From: Trebouxia sp. TZW2008 | Lineage: Eukaryota > Chlorophyta > Trebouxiophyceae > Trebouxiales > Trebouxiaceae | Assembly (NCBI GenBank): GCA_002118135.1 | Contig: BDIU01000108.1 | Coordinates: 1-51,257, forward strand | DNA: 51,257 bases | Direction of reading: 5' to 3' | Shown here: positions 35,090-44,562 of the stretch, piece after piece | How positions within the stretch are numbered: position 1 is the stretch's first letter | How the letters are laid out: each line of letters starts with the position of its first letter | The notes under the pieces: model-generated | What the model saw: the letters and a program-made list of their open reading frames with translations, nothing else | Told to the model about the DNA's origin: nothing | Databases searched by the model: none | Program-made: the position numbers and the translations under genes

Positions 35090-36321
35090 TTATCCGCAGT
35101 GCAATTTGCCATTTGGACAATAAGGATTGGCATAGTAAGCTGGTTTTTTTCTTGCCGCAAAAGAGCCATATAGCTGCATAGAAAACGTGGAAGACATGGA
35201 CCCATAAAAGGCGCTACCTTGTTCTGCCATGGAATAGTCAAAAAAAGCCTTTTCCATGTATGAAAAGGAATCAGCTGAGCCCAGAGAGGTCTGATCGAAG
35301 CACACAAACGCCGTGCACAGCTCTTGCAGCTCTTCAAGCGATGATCCAGACGCAATGAACAATGTGGTACCACTTGGGACGCCAGTTGACTGCAGCGCAG
35401 TGATGTAATCTTGCTGCCACAACGCGCATCTTCTGCCGTCATGGAAATTGCTGCCAGCATCACCATGGTGGCTTCTGCAATGTATTTGCATATCCTCCTC
35501 AACACGAACATGTACTGTGACAAACGTTTCGGTTGGCATGGCTTGAATAGCTTTGTCGATTGCTGACGCAAACAAGTCTGACGGCTCAAAAGCATTAACG
35601 GCATTGTCCCACAGCTCGGCTGGTGCTGGTTTGTCATTCCATAAACCACTTGGATGGAAAAACATGTTTCCTGGGGTCATGCAAACCACGCCATAAGCTT
35701 TTGACCACTGCTGCACAGTGTCATAGCTGGGAGTTGCACTGTCTATGGCAGATAGCTGAGCAATACACGCTTGCGACCTTGTTGTAGGGACAGCATCAGC
35801 AATGGAGAAATTGTACTGAGCTGCAAACTGTGCAAAGGGCTCTTTTTTGTAAAAATGCTCAAAAGGATATATTACGTTCTCTGAAACAATCGTGCCAGCC
35901 ATTTCGAACTTCCTCTCATGCCAGCTTGGTAGCACAAGAACAAACTTTTCGGCCGCTGCTGCGATCAATCCTGATATGAAGCAGAGTCTTTGATTGGTCA
36001 GTCCACCAGCGCCGTCTGTACATTGCACAGCTGCAGGTCAAGCTATATGCAGGGGACAAGGAAACAACTATGTGAAGGCAAGCATTGACGCTCACGAAAA
36101 GCCAAATATACGGAATTGCTGTCGTCGCGTAGTTCTGTTTCCCTGGGCAGTTTACCCCAGCTCTTGTGAGATGAGCTAGAGATTGAGCGCGAGGCAGTTC
36201 TTCTCGACGCTGCAAGAAGTCCACACTGCGTCAAGGCGACGACTAGCAGTATTGTGAATTTAGTCGCCTGGTGCATGTCGATGTCCAAGGCAAGAGGCTG
36301 CTCCCTTTGGCGACGAGGCAA
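35090..36321 (-). CDS. O-fucosyltransferase-like glycosyltransferase, type II membrane protein
   Basis: Predicted GDP-fucose protein O-fucosyltransferase-like (GT-B fold) enzyme of the secretory pathway. Two exons: 36321-36096, ending TTTTC/GTGAGC, and 36030-35090, starting CTGCAG/CTGTGC; the junction restores a codon (C plus CT). Exon 1 encodes a short cytosolic tail, a transmembrane anchor (TKFTILLVVALTQCGLLAA) and a Ser/Arg-rich stem. A second Met (MHQATK) 15 codons in is an equally good start. Exon 2 begins with the Gly-rich sugar-nucleotide motif GAGGLTNQRLCFISGLIAAA. It then has FVTVHVRVEEDMQIHCR, corresponding to the conserved HxRxExDM motif of plant O-fucosyltransferases. Near the C-terminus is YSMAEQGSAFYGSMSSTFS, matching the acceptor-proximal Ser/Thr-rich motif. 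Length (about 389 aa) fits a compact family member. Acceptor substrate unknown; other GT-B fucosyltransferases of this clan cannot be excluded. Confidence 0.8.
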
Positions 36322-38327
36322 CTCTGAAGCCGAGAGGAGATCTCAACATCCGACACGCTGCATCGTCAGAATGCTGGAACGTAGACGGCTACGAAGCAGG
36401 GTTGCAGCATTTTGCACGTGTGCATCACGTGGAGGCAGCTGCAATTTTTCATACCTGTATTCGGGGGGTCTGGCTCATGAGAGGAGCTGGCTCATCGTGC
36501 AGAGACGGACTGCGCTTCGCGAGAAGGTTGTTATGACCGCACGAGGATACTTCACGTCTTGACATGCTTTCCCTTGTCGTCCGCGCAAATCCCTGGTAGG
36601 CGAACTCCCAACGGCGCCGTCAGCCGGTTATGCTCAGGGTCAAGTTTGCGCGTCAAAGCTTGTTCGGCCGTTTCTCCCGGCGCAAATCACAGGCAAAATT
36701 CGTGGCTTTCATGAAAGCGAGCCTTGATCCTGCTTCAGCCTGAAGAAGTCGGACTGCATGATGCTGCCGCAGACAGGTGTGCAACAATAGCTCTTCATTA
36801 AATTCATTTGTTAAAAAGGTATGCCAGGCAGGCTCAGCAGGTCCAGCTAGGTACGTACAGGAGCAATCCATTGTCTCCAACCAGTTGAGTGTTGTGCTCA
36901 TTTGCACCATTTATAGCTCTTGCCGAAATTTACAGGGTTGCAAAAAAGTCTCTTGCTGAACCCACTCTCGTGTCACTTTGAACTCAAACTATACACCTTC
37001 CCATCACCACTGCTGTTTCATGTCTCCTGTAGTAGTAGAGGGAAGTTGTTGCACACCGATCATGAAATGCACCTAGACCAGAGATTCAATAGATAATTTT
37101 TCAAAACTGCAAGACAGACATGGAAGCTTTAGCAGGTTACCGGCTGATGTCAGATGCAACGTAGCACTTGATTGCTGCAAGCCTCATCAGGCAAGGAATT
37201 GATGCTGCAAAGTCACGCAACATCTTGCATAGGCTAATGCAAATAATGCTTTTGGCTTTTGGCAGCAAAGCACCCAAAAAGGCCAAAGTTACCAAGTTGC
37301 AAAATGCTGCATCTATCAGAAACAGCTCATTGACATTGCATCTATACGGCTTAGCTGCTGAAAAGATGCTTTGGATCAGATTCGCTAACTTATTGAGCAA
37401 GTAGAGCACCTCAAAGTGTTACTGCTTGAGATATTCTTTTTCTGTGAGCGTCTGTTGAGCTGATCAATCACTTATCTCAGTTTGGCAAGGTATGTACATA
37501 AAAGCATTGTGAGACGCTGTTCATTGCCCATGCAGCTGCACTTGCGCATGTTGCCAGCCAGCTTTCCTTTTATTAATTGTGCCCAAAGCAAAGAGTGTCT
37601 GACATGATGCCCAGCAGCAAAGACTCTTGCAGCCTGGTGAGTGCACCAGCGCAAAACAAGACTATAAATGAGAATGTTATGTTACACATTTTTGCACAAG
37701 TGCTAGGTGTGTGTAGCCCAGGCCCTGTCTCGCAAAGTCCTGAGCGACAGGGTATGAAAGAATGATGTTGAGCCATTGAGTGTCAAATGGTGTCTACATT
37801 CTAGGCCGACCCTGAACGCTGCAAAATGAGGGCTATTGCAATTGATGCTTGATGCTGTTCAATCTCTGCACTGTTTGCATCAGGACTGCGTAGTACACCC
37901 AGGTGCTGTGGGCAGGGGCTAGCACAAAGTTAGGTCCACATCCTTATGTGCACAAGGCACCTAGGCGATTCATTTTCATGCTGAGTTAGACATAGTCAGG
38001 TTGTGCAGGAGCTCAACGAGTTTCAACGGTCAGGCATACTGTGCCAGCTTCCTCTGGCATGCCTTTGGTGCAATTCAAGGCTGTGTTGCAGAGAATGGCG
38101 TCGTCATGCAGAAGCAAGCTGCTAACAGTGCCCGGTACTCAACCATGTCAACCGCCACAACCGTCAACTGACACAATGGCGGGGATTTGAGGCCAGCGCT
38201 GCTGTCCAAAGTCACTGCAGAACCTACGTTTTGCAGGCAAGCACATTGATGCAGCCGAGACCTTTCGTGATTTTTCCGCAGATATGATCAGCTGGAGTCG
38301 CCTGTCCACATCTGTGCAGTCTTTGCT
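36322..38327. other. Divergent promoter region and unassigned DNA
   Basis: The GC-rich block 36322-36620 is the upstream region of the fucosyltransferase-like gene. Frames at 36653-36910 (-) and 37137-37409 (-, containing the hydrophobic LVTLAFLGALLPKAKS) are not supported by family motifs. I see no assignable gene. Confidence 0.4.
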
Positions 38328-38385
38328 AGGACTTTTTGCGCACGTTGCGCTGCATGCAGTGTGAGCAACGTGCGCGAAAAGTCCT
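38328..38385. repeat. 21-bp inverted repeat with 16-nt loop
   Basis: The left arm 38328-38348 (AGGACTTTTTGCGCACGTTG plus C) and right arm 38365-38385 are complementary at 20 of 21 positions, with one T/G wobble. The loop is 38349-38364 and itself contains the palindrome TGCATGCA. Its transcript would form a very stable hairpin. Confidence 0.9.
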
Positions 38386-38428
38386 TGCAGAACAAGATCT
38401 CGTCCCGCCTCTGGCTTGCGGAACCCTT

Positions 38429-38465
38429 GGAGAAGACCCCTCAGGGAAATGGAGGGGTCTTCTCC
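38429..38465. repeat. Perfect 14-bp inverted repeat with 9-nt loop
   Basis: GGAGAAGACCCCTC (38429-38442) is followed after AGGGAAATG by its exact reverse complement GAGGGGTCTTCTCC (38452-38465). It lies 44 bp downstream of the 21-bp hairpin. Confidence 0.92.
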
Positions 38466-38493
38466 TGGGCAACTGCGGGAGGGGCCTGCCCAG
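38465..38493. repeat. Short GC-rich inverted repeat
   Basis: CTGGGC (38465-38470) pairs with GCCCAG (38488-38493) around a 17-nt loop rich in G. It directly abuts the 14-bp hairpin, giving three hairpins in 166 bp. The interval 38494-39046 holds no firm gene, but may contain 5' exons of the half transporter (for example 38870-38929, reading EIKHSAPDEASQ). Confidence 0.6.
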
Positions 38494-39046
38494 GAAGCAA
38501 GGGCATCAAGATTCCGAGATTCCCGACCACCTCTTGAGGGCCGTGTACTTGGGTGCCAGCTTTTGTTCACGGCATAGGTCAAACAGCCAGCGCATTGAGC
38601 AATTCTTGCAAATTTCAAGCCCATTCACCGCGTCACATCACGGCAACGCCCTATCTGTCGCGCCCTGACACCGTTCCAGTCGCCCATTGTTGTCAGCAAT
38701 TTTAGCGTGTGCCCGCACCATTCTAGTACTGCAACATATCTTTCTGATACGACAATTTGGCGACAGCATGCACACGTTGCGTGGCTTGATCCATACGTTC
38801 CCGTCTCAAAGAAGGCTTGCCTCGCTACAATAGCCTTGACTGGACCTGCAACAGACGCATGTATGCTGGAAGCACAGCAGCGCTACGCACGGAGATAAAG
38901 CATTCGGCACCAGATGAGGCCTCCCAGGTTTGTCGCTCAAGCCCTCATTACTGGCCGAGCGTCTTTGCAGTTGAGCTGAAGACCGCTGGTCACAGCGGAT
39001 GTTAGACTGCCATCCAGTATGTGCTGAAACTTTGGTACGACTGTAG

Positions 39047-39622
39047 AGCGACGCATTTGACGAAACCAAACTTCTCAAGGCAGAGCAAACTGCAGCCAAA
39101 ATTTCAGATGCTTGGGTCAAGCCCGCTATATATGGGTCATTGAACATATTTGCAGCGACTTGTATAGTCTTTGCCGACAAAGCAGTGCTCTCTGTATATG
39201 GATTTGGTTTCACAACAGCTCTCACACTGTTGCACACACTCACCACAGTTGCGGGCATGACTGCGTTCAGCCAACTTGGATTATTCTCTCCAAAGCCAGT
39301 GCCCATCATGCAGGTGAGCAGGTTTGCTGCATGTTTCTGGTGCATTTTGAACATGACTCAAAATTTGGCAAAAGGCAAGACGTGACCGGATGTTATGTGT
39401 CAACAGGTCTTTCCTTTAGCAGCTGCCTATGTTGGGTACGTTGTCTTCAACAATCTCAGCTTAGAACTAAACACAGTTGGGTTCTACCAGATTTCCAAAA
39501 TCTGCATCATGCCAACTGTTATTATCATGGAAATGGGCTTGTTCCGCAAGTACCCAAGTCAACAAGTCCTGGCAGCTGTTGCATTGGTATGCGTCGGTGT
39601 TGGACTTGCCACTCTCGCCTAG
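39047..39622 (+). CDS. N-terminal half of a DMT/TPT-type transporter
   Basis: Exons 39047-39313 and 39407-39622 join in phase 0 (CAG/GTGAGC, then CAACAG/GTC). The first exon has a charged lead (DETKLLKAEQTAAKISDAW), then helix 1 (YGSLNIFAATCIVFADKAVL) and helix 2 (FTTALTLLHTLTTVAGMTAF), ending PKPVPIMQ. The second has VFPLAAAYVGYVVFNNLSLE, NTVGFYQISKICIMPTVIIM and VLAAVALVCVGVGLATLA, then TAG. These match the first five helices of SLC35/TPT-type carriers. In the full-length paralogue at 24.4-26.2 kb an intron follows at this point and the second repeat starts with TVTDVN. Here the reading frame stops and no second-half exons are visible before 40 kb. It is either a truncated pseudogene or a genuine half-size protein. 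An upstream exon ending EASQ (about 38929) could supply the start. Confidence 0.75.
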
Positions 39623-39632
39623 CGTGCTAGCG

Positions 39633-39675
39633 TAGAGTAGAGTGCTTGTGCTAGCTATAGAGTAGAGTGCTTGTG
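39633..39675. repeat. 18-bp direct repeat, period 25
   Basis: TAGAGTAGAGTGCTTGTG occurs at 39633-39650 and 39658-39675, starting 11 bp after the stop codon of the half transporter. A related word (CGAGTAGAGTGC) occurs near 186, next to the tandem repeat at the start of the window. Confidence 0.8.
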
Positions 39676-40032
39676 TTGCACTGCGTTTCTGCAGCCTGTC
39701 TGCTGGCTGTTTGCATCACCTACGTCGCATAGCTGGGAATGTGCTGGGGCCAACTTAACTGCATGTGAGCGAGCAAGTGTGTGATGCCTGCCTGCCTGAA
39801 AACCACAAGCTCTGCACGCTTCTCTGCATGTGAGCATTCATGTAAAGCCCGCTAAGGACCAGTGTAACGCCTGCCAAGGCTTGCTCATATGGACATTGAA
39901 TCTCTTGACCTGCTCGCCCCTAGACAACAGTGACCACAGACAACAAGCCTTGCTCCCCAAAGTCATCACAGCAGCCCTTGCAATCCCTCAAAGCAGCTTG
40001 GGAGGTGTTAGGATGTCTGCACGGGTTTGCAG

Positions 40033-40633
40033 GTGTACCGCAATGACAGTGAGAAGGGCAACAGGCCGCCTGTCAAGCCTGCCAAGGAGTTCCACCTCAT
40101 CTGGCGCCAGAACGGCAGCAGCCCTGTGACCATGTGGGAGTTCTTGCATGTGGGAGCCCTTGCCGCCCCAGGGACACTGCGCCCTGGGGACTGTGCCGGT
40201 GCCAGACGCTGAGCAGCCTGGCAGCAATGAGGTGCTGTGTGTGAGGGAGGATCTGTGCAGCAAGACCGGCATCTTTGACTCTCCAGTCTGGAGATTCGAG
40301 CCACCAGTCATGCAGGTCAAACATGCATGCCTTCATAGGGCATGTGACAAAAGTTCTGACATATTGCATGATTTATACATGGTGGTCCCCTCCTTTGCGT
40401 GTGAGTATGCAAGCAGGCAATTGGCATGATAGCTTGCAGTCATGCCTCTCATGCTGTGATTGTGCTGGCAGGGTGGTCTGAATGTTCAGAGGCTCAAGAC
40501 GTACTACCCAGAAACGTGGCGTTGCAGCTGTTGGCAAGTGGACAACCCTGCGGGGACTTTCCTGGCCAATCGATCTCTGAGCAAACCATCAAATCAGGCA
40601 GCTCTGTCAGCAACAGGCATCCCCACCAAATGA
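40033..40633 (+). CDS. VPS62/DUF946 domain fragment, frameshifted
   Basis: The domain is found in plant VPS62-like proteins and in VPS13 lipid-transfer proteins. Exon 40033-40315 (acceptor GTTTGCAG, donor CAG/GTCAAA) starts VYRNDSEKGNRPPVKPAKEF and reads HLIWRQNGSSPVTMWE. Shifted by one base it continues PLPPQGHCALGTVPVPDAEQ, then NEVLCVREDLCSKTGIFDSP. Exon 40472-40633 reads GGLNVQRLKTYYPETWRCSC, WQVDNPAGTFLANRSLSKP and a stop. Together these match the family pattern IWR...PVSIWxPxxPxGxxxLGxVxV...P...CVREDL...W.C..WxVDN..GTFL. The frame break is caused by a 16-bp tandem duplication: ATGTGGGAG plus TTCTTGC at 40132-40147, then ATGTGGGAG plus CCCTTGC at 40148-40163. Read through, the first frame stops at about 40212. 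No N-terminal exons are evident upstream, so the locus is probably a pseudogene fragment. Confidence 0.75.
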
Positions 40634-42276
40634 GTGCGGCAGTTCCATTCGCAAATTGAGGTTGTGTGGTGTCTTTGCATTTACGACACAGCTTGTCAGG
40701 CAGGATGCAGCAAAGCGCTCTTTTTATTGATTTCGTTTCATGTCTTCTACCCAGTCTTCCGTGTAGCAAGTTCGTGTGCCAGCTCTTGACTTGCTAATCA
40801 TAGGCCTCAAGTTGCTGCCAGCCGGTCTTGTCTTGTTTGGGAGGGTAATTCAGGTCCGCTTCAGACATTTACAGCCTGGTGTGGCAAAGGAAGGAAGGGG
40901 TACTGGGTACCGGGAGAATCCCTTCCGGGTAAAACAATTTTGTTGCAAGGAAGTGCGCATGACTGCATGTGGCCTCACCTATGCGCAAACCTGGTGCTTC
41001 ACAAAACAAGCTTGAGCTTTAGGCCAAAGCCCCAGCGTCTTGCAAAACTGGAGACATTCTCGGCCGCCATCCTACAAGCAGTGCCGGCATACTGAAACCG
41101 CTTCAAGGACGAGGTATGTGGGCGTTGTCCTTCCAGTTGTCCTTCCAATTGGAAGCAAGCTGCACATAAGTACAGATGTCACAGGTAAATTTTAAGATGG
41201 ACAGAGACAGGTGGACATTAATGCCAAAGCAGTAAAACACGCTAAAATGTGGACAAGTTTGTATCATCTTAAGTGAATAACATGGCCTTGCAACATGCAT
41301 ATAACTGCAAGGAAGTCTGCACATCAACGGTTCATGCCGAACTGCTGGCTCTGCAAAGCGGAGTTGGCACTGTGCACTTTGATTATTGTACCGACGTTTT
41401 ACATTGCACATCTGCACTGAAAGAGTATGCAGTGCAGATCATGTACCACCACTATGCATGGCGTATTTATCATTACAGAAGGGTCAGACTCTGTTCTTGC
41501 CCGTGAAAGCTGGCTGTTGAGACACGTTTCGCTGGCCGAGTTCATCATAGTACTACAATGTCACTGTGATTCGAACAAACACCAATAGCAAGACCTTTTA
41601 GTGTGCCAAATCTAAAAGATCTAGCTACTTATGTATCTTAAAACACATACATGCATGTTCACTGCCAATGTCAATCATCAAGTAGCAGACAGCAGGGTTC
41701 ACTCTGAGCCTTTAGTGAAAACTAACCATTCTGGGAGGTCTCATATACATTACGTTATTGGGTATCCTACACTTATAAATTGGTACATGCATGCATGCGC
41801 ATTTCCAATCTTGTAAAGTCATCACAGCAAAGGGTGAAAACCATGCCCTGTGGTTTGCTGCATATAGTGAATCAAGTGCAGTTGTTGTATAATTAACCCA
41901 TACTCTTAGCTCTGGAAACACACTGATCTGATGGTATCAAAAGACTTTTGATGTTGCTGAAGCTGTCCCTTGCACACGCACAAGCAACAAAGCTGGCACC
42001 AGCTCAGCCCATTGTGCAGGGCCAAGCCTCAGTACCATCAAGGTCACCACATGCTATGTGAAGAGCCTGTGGTGACCTTGAGTGAGCGCCTTCCCAAGGC
42101 AAATTTTCTGCTGTTTATTTACTTCTTGTTGCCTCTTTTGTCTTCAAAAAGGAATTTTGAAGCCTTTCGCTGCATGCCCATGCACTTCAATAAGGGTTGA
42201 GATTGTTTTGGCTCAAGGCTGCAGTGAAAGTCTCTGATTGGTGGTCATCCTCCTGCAAGCAAGCACAGCGGTAAGG
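40634..42276. other. No gene seen
   Basis: Open frames at 40776-41015 (+), 41103-41417 (-) and 41273-41506 (+) show no recognisable motif or clear splice structure. The sequence is otherwise unremarkable. Confidence 0.4.
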
Positions 42277-43490
42277 TCAGCATTGCAAGACAAGGCACGA
42301 GATCAATGTTTGTGTCTTGTGATATTGCAGGGGTACTAAGTTCTCAACCTCTTGTGCAAGAAGCTGCAGGTCTGCACAAACATCATCAGCATGCACAGCC
42401 TCAATATGGATGTAAACAGTAATGGAAACTATGCTCAGGCAGCTGCACGCCATACTTTCCATGCAATCCCGGGATTAGGTCAACTGCAAAGCCTGGATTG
42501 CTGATGTCTGCATGCCACTGCATGCCCAGCAGATACAGGCCATCACATCCTTCCCAGCATCCTCAGACAGTCTGCCCAGGGTATTGTCCTAATAATTGCA
42601 AATGAGACAAAGCCACCCTCACCCGAGTCAAGCTTGCTTGTCCTTTCTTCACAATCGAGGTCTTGCCAAGGTGTCCAGCTGCAATGGACTGTTGGAGACT
42701 TCTTGCAAAGAGTCACACATTTGATGCAAGTGGGAATACTGTGAGTGCAATGTTTCCAGCTCGTGCTGCATTGACATCAGCTCGCTCGCTATGCAAGCGA
42801 CGCTCCCATTATTCAAGGCGCTCAAAGCGTGCTGCATGGGTGGTCTGTGCTCTGGACACCCAGCCACCAGGACCTGCATGATCCAGTTTTGTCACTATCA
42901 GACATGCAGGCTCTGACAAATAAGCATCTGCCAAGAACCAGTCCGTCAACAAAAGCATACAATGCTGGATACAAGCATGCTCTCTTGGGACTTCAAGGTA
43001 CAAGCTGCAATGCTGTGACATTCAGATCAGGCAGGCGTCGTGGCATCCTGCAATGGGCACCTCTCTGGGCGGCACCCCAATATCGTGTCAAGCATAGTGA
43101 GCATGCAGCTATGCTGAAGCAACAACAGTGCATGTCTGTGCAGGCTGTCACTGGCTTGCATCTACAAAATGGAGAACAGCCTCAAAGTGTGGCAAAGGCT
43201 CTCTTGACCCTAGGCTCAGCTTTGCCGTGCACTACAACACGGATCAGGCTGGGAAACATAAACCGTTATGTCTGGATACATGCAAGCTTTGCACTGACCT
43301 GATTGTGACAAGCTTCATTGCAGCCCTCGTCTGGACTTGAACATTGGGCCTCGTCAGCAGCTTCTGCAATTTCTTCAGGAGCACGCATCGTCTTGCACTG
43401 GTCGCCTGTCCACTGTTGTTTGCCCGACTTGGAAGCTCTGCACAACAAGGACTGCATTTTGTGAGCCCTGAGATTGCTGATAGTTGACAC
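42277..43490 (-). CDS. Coiled-coil protein fragment, unidentified
   Basis: Minus-strand coding-looking segments: about 43480-43310 (one frame reads RCVLLKKLQKLLTRPNVQVQ), a segment within 42879-42649 with ASELMSMQHELETLHSQYSH then LHQMCDSLQEVSNSP, and about 42430-42277 with ITVYIHIEAVHADDVCADLQ then LLAQEVENLVPLQY, ending at a stop. The middle segment is a clear heptad coiled coil. It faintly resembles the coiled coil of the gene at 22.2 kb (QxELxxLxxQYxxLxQxCxx). The family is not recognised and joins are unresolved. A competing plus-strand frame at 42829-43302 has less protein-like composition. Confidence 0.35.
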
Positions 43491-44562
43491 TTGACCTAGA
43501 CCTACCTTGAACTAGACCTTGGCAACCAAACATCAGGTGTGGTGCAGATACGCAATAAAGTAGGGACAACAACAAGCAGCATCCTATTGTGCAACAGGGC
43601 ATGCATGCAAGCAGGTAATACATGTCTCTGAGTACAAGTGGCCTGCTATCAGTTGCATGATACCTCAATGACCATGCTTTGAACTGTGTGCACTGCGCAA
43701 ATTCAAAGTCACACATGTACCAACATATGTGCACAGGGCAAGGGCATGTGTATGCCATTTGCAGCTCATGTCCCGGAACACGTATATGCATGTGCAATCT
43801 TGCACTGCTGTGTAGAGATCAGATCACAGGCTGGTACCCCTGCTAGTTCAGTGGGCTTGAACAAGCGAAACCGTTGTGCTAGCACTGCCTAAGCTCTGAG
43901 ACCATACAGCAAGTGTCAGGTGCTCATGCGTGTGCAAACAGGCTGCCAACCATGTTTGCATAAACCCTACCTAACTTGAGGTGTTGTAGGCCTCTGAGCC
44001 TCTTCTGATGGGCTCAGCTGTTGGCTGGCGCCGAGAGGGCACTTTTGAGCGTCAATTTTCGACGACAACATATGCAATATGTGCTGCCGAGTGAAATGAG
44101 CTGCAACTAAGCAGAGATCTGGTGTCGCTGAAAGGTAAGTCTTTTTCGACGGCTCTCGCGTCTGATTTGGAGTGCGGCTTTGAACGCGCGTCGCCAGAAG
44201 ATTCCAGCCCTGTTCAGCATTGACCACAGGCGTGTTACGCATCTGGCATGTGCTTCGTGGTTGTACCAATCTGATGTTTTCAGGGTCTTGAACTCGATCA
44301 CTAAGCCGAGGCTGCTGCTACCGTCTCTCACGTGATCCGCGTACGATAGCACGAGTAAGCACGCCTGAGCTACGTGAAACAACAACAGTGAGTGTGGTTA
44401 GGGCACAGCAGGTCAGTACGCAGTGGCAAGCAACGATGGCTGCTGCCTTAACTTCATTGGCATAAGTTTGCGCACGTGATACCCCTTCAGGATAATCATA
44501 AGCGATCACGTGAACGCCCCTCGGGTATCTTACCAGGGTTTTGTCAACGGCTCTTGGGATTT
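43491..44562. other. Unassigned DNA with a GC-rich block
   Basis: The GC-rich part (about 43980-44560) resembles first-exon or promoter DNA. A minus-strand frame at 44385-44107 (with LGLVIEFKTLKTSDWYNHEA and a basic tail) could be a first exon of the minus-strand gene at 42-43.5 kb. CACGTG words occur at 44475 and 44509. Nothing firm can be called. Confidence 0.35.

Noticed and set aside
38148..38668. Overlapping open frames on both strands across the hairpin cluster
   Set aside because: They mirror each other because of the inverted repeats and GC-rich composition, and show no family motif.
38806..39354. 182-codon minus-strand frame
   Set aside because: It is antisense to the well-supported transporter exon at 39047-39313.
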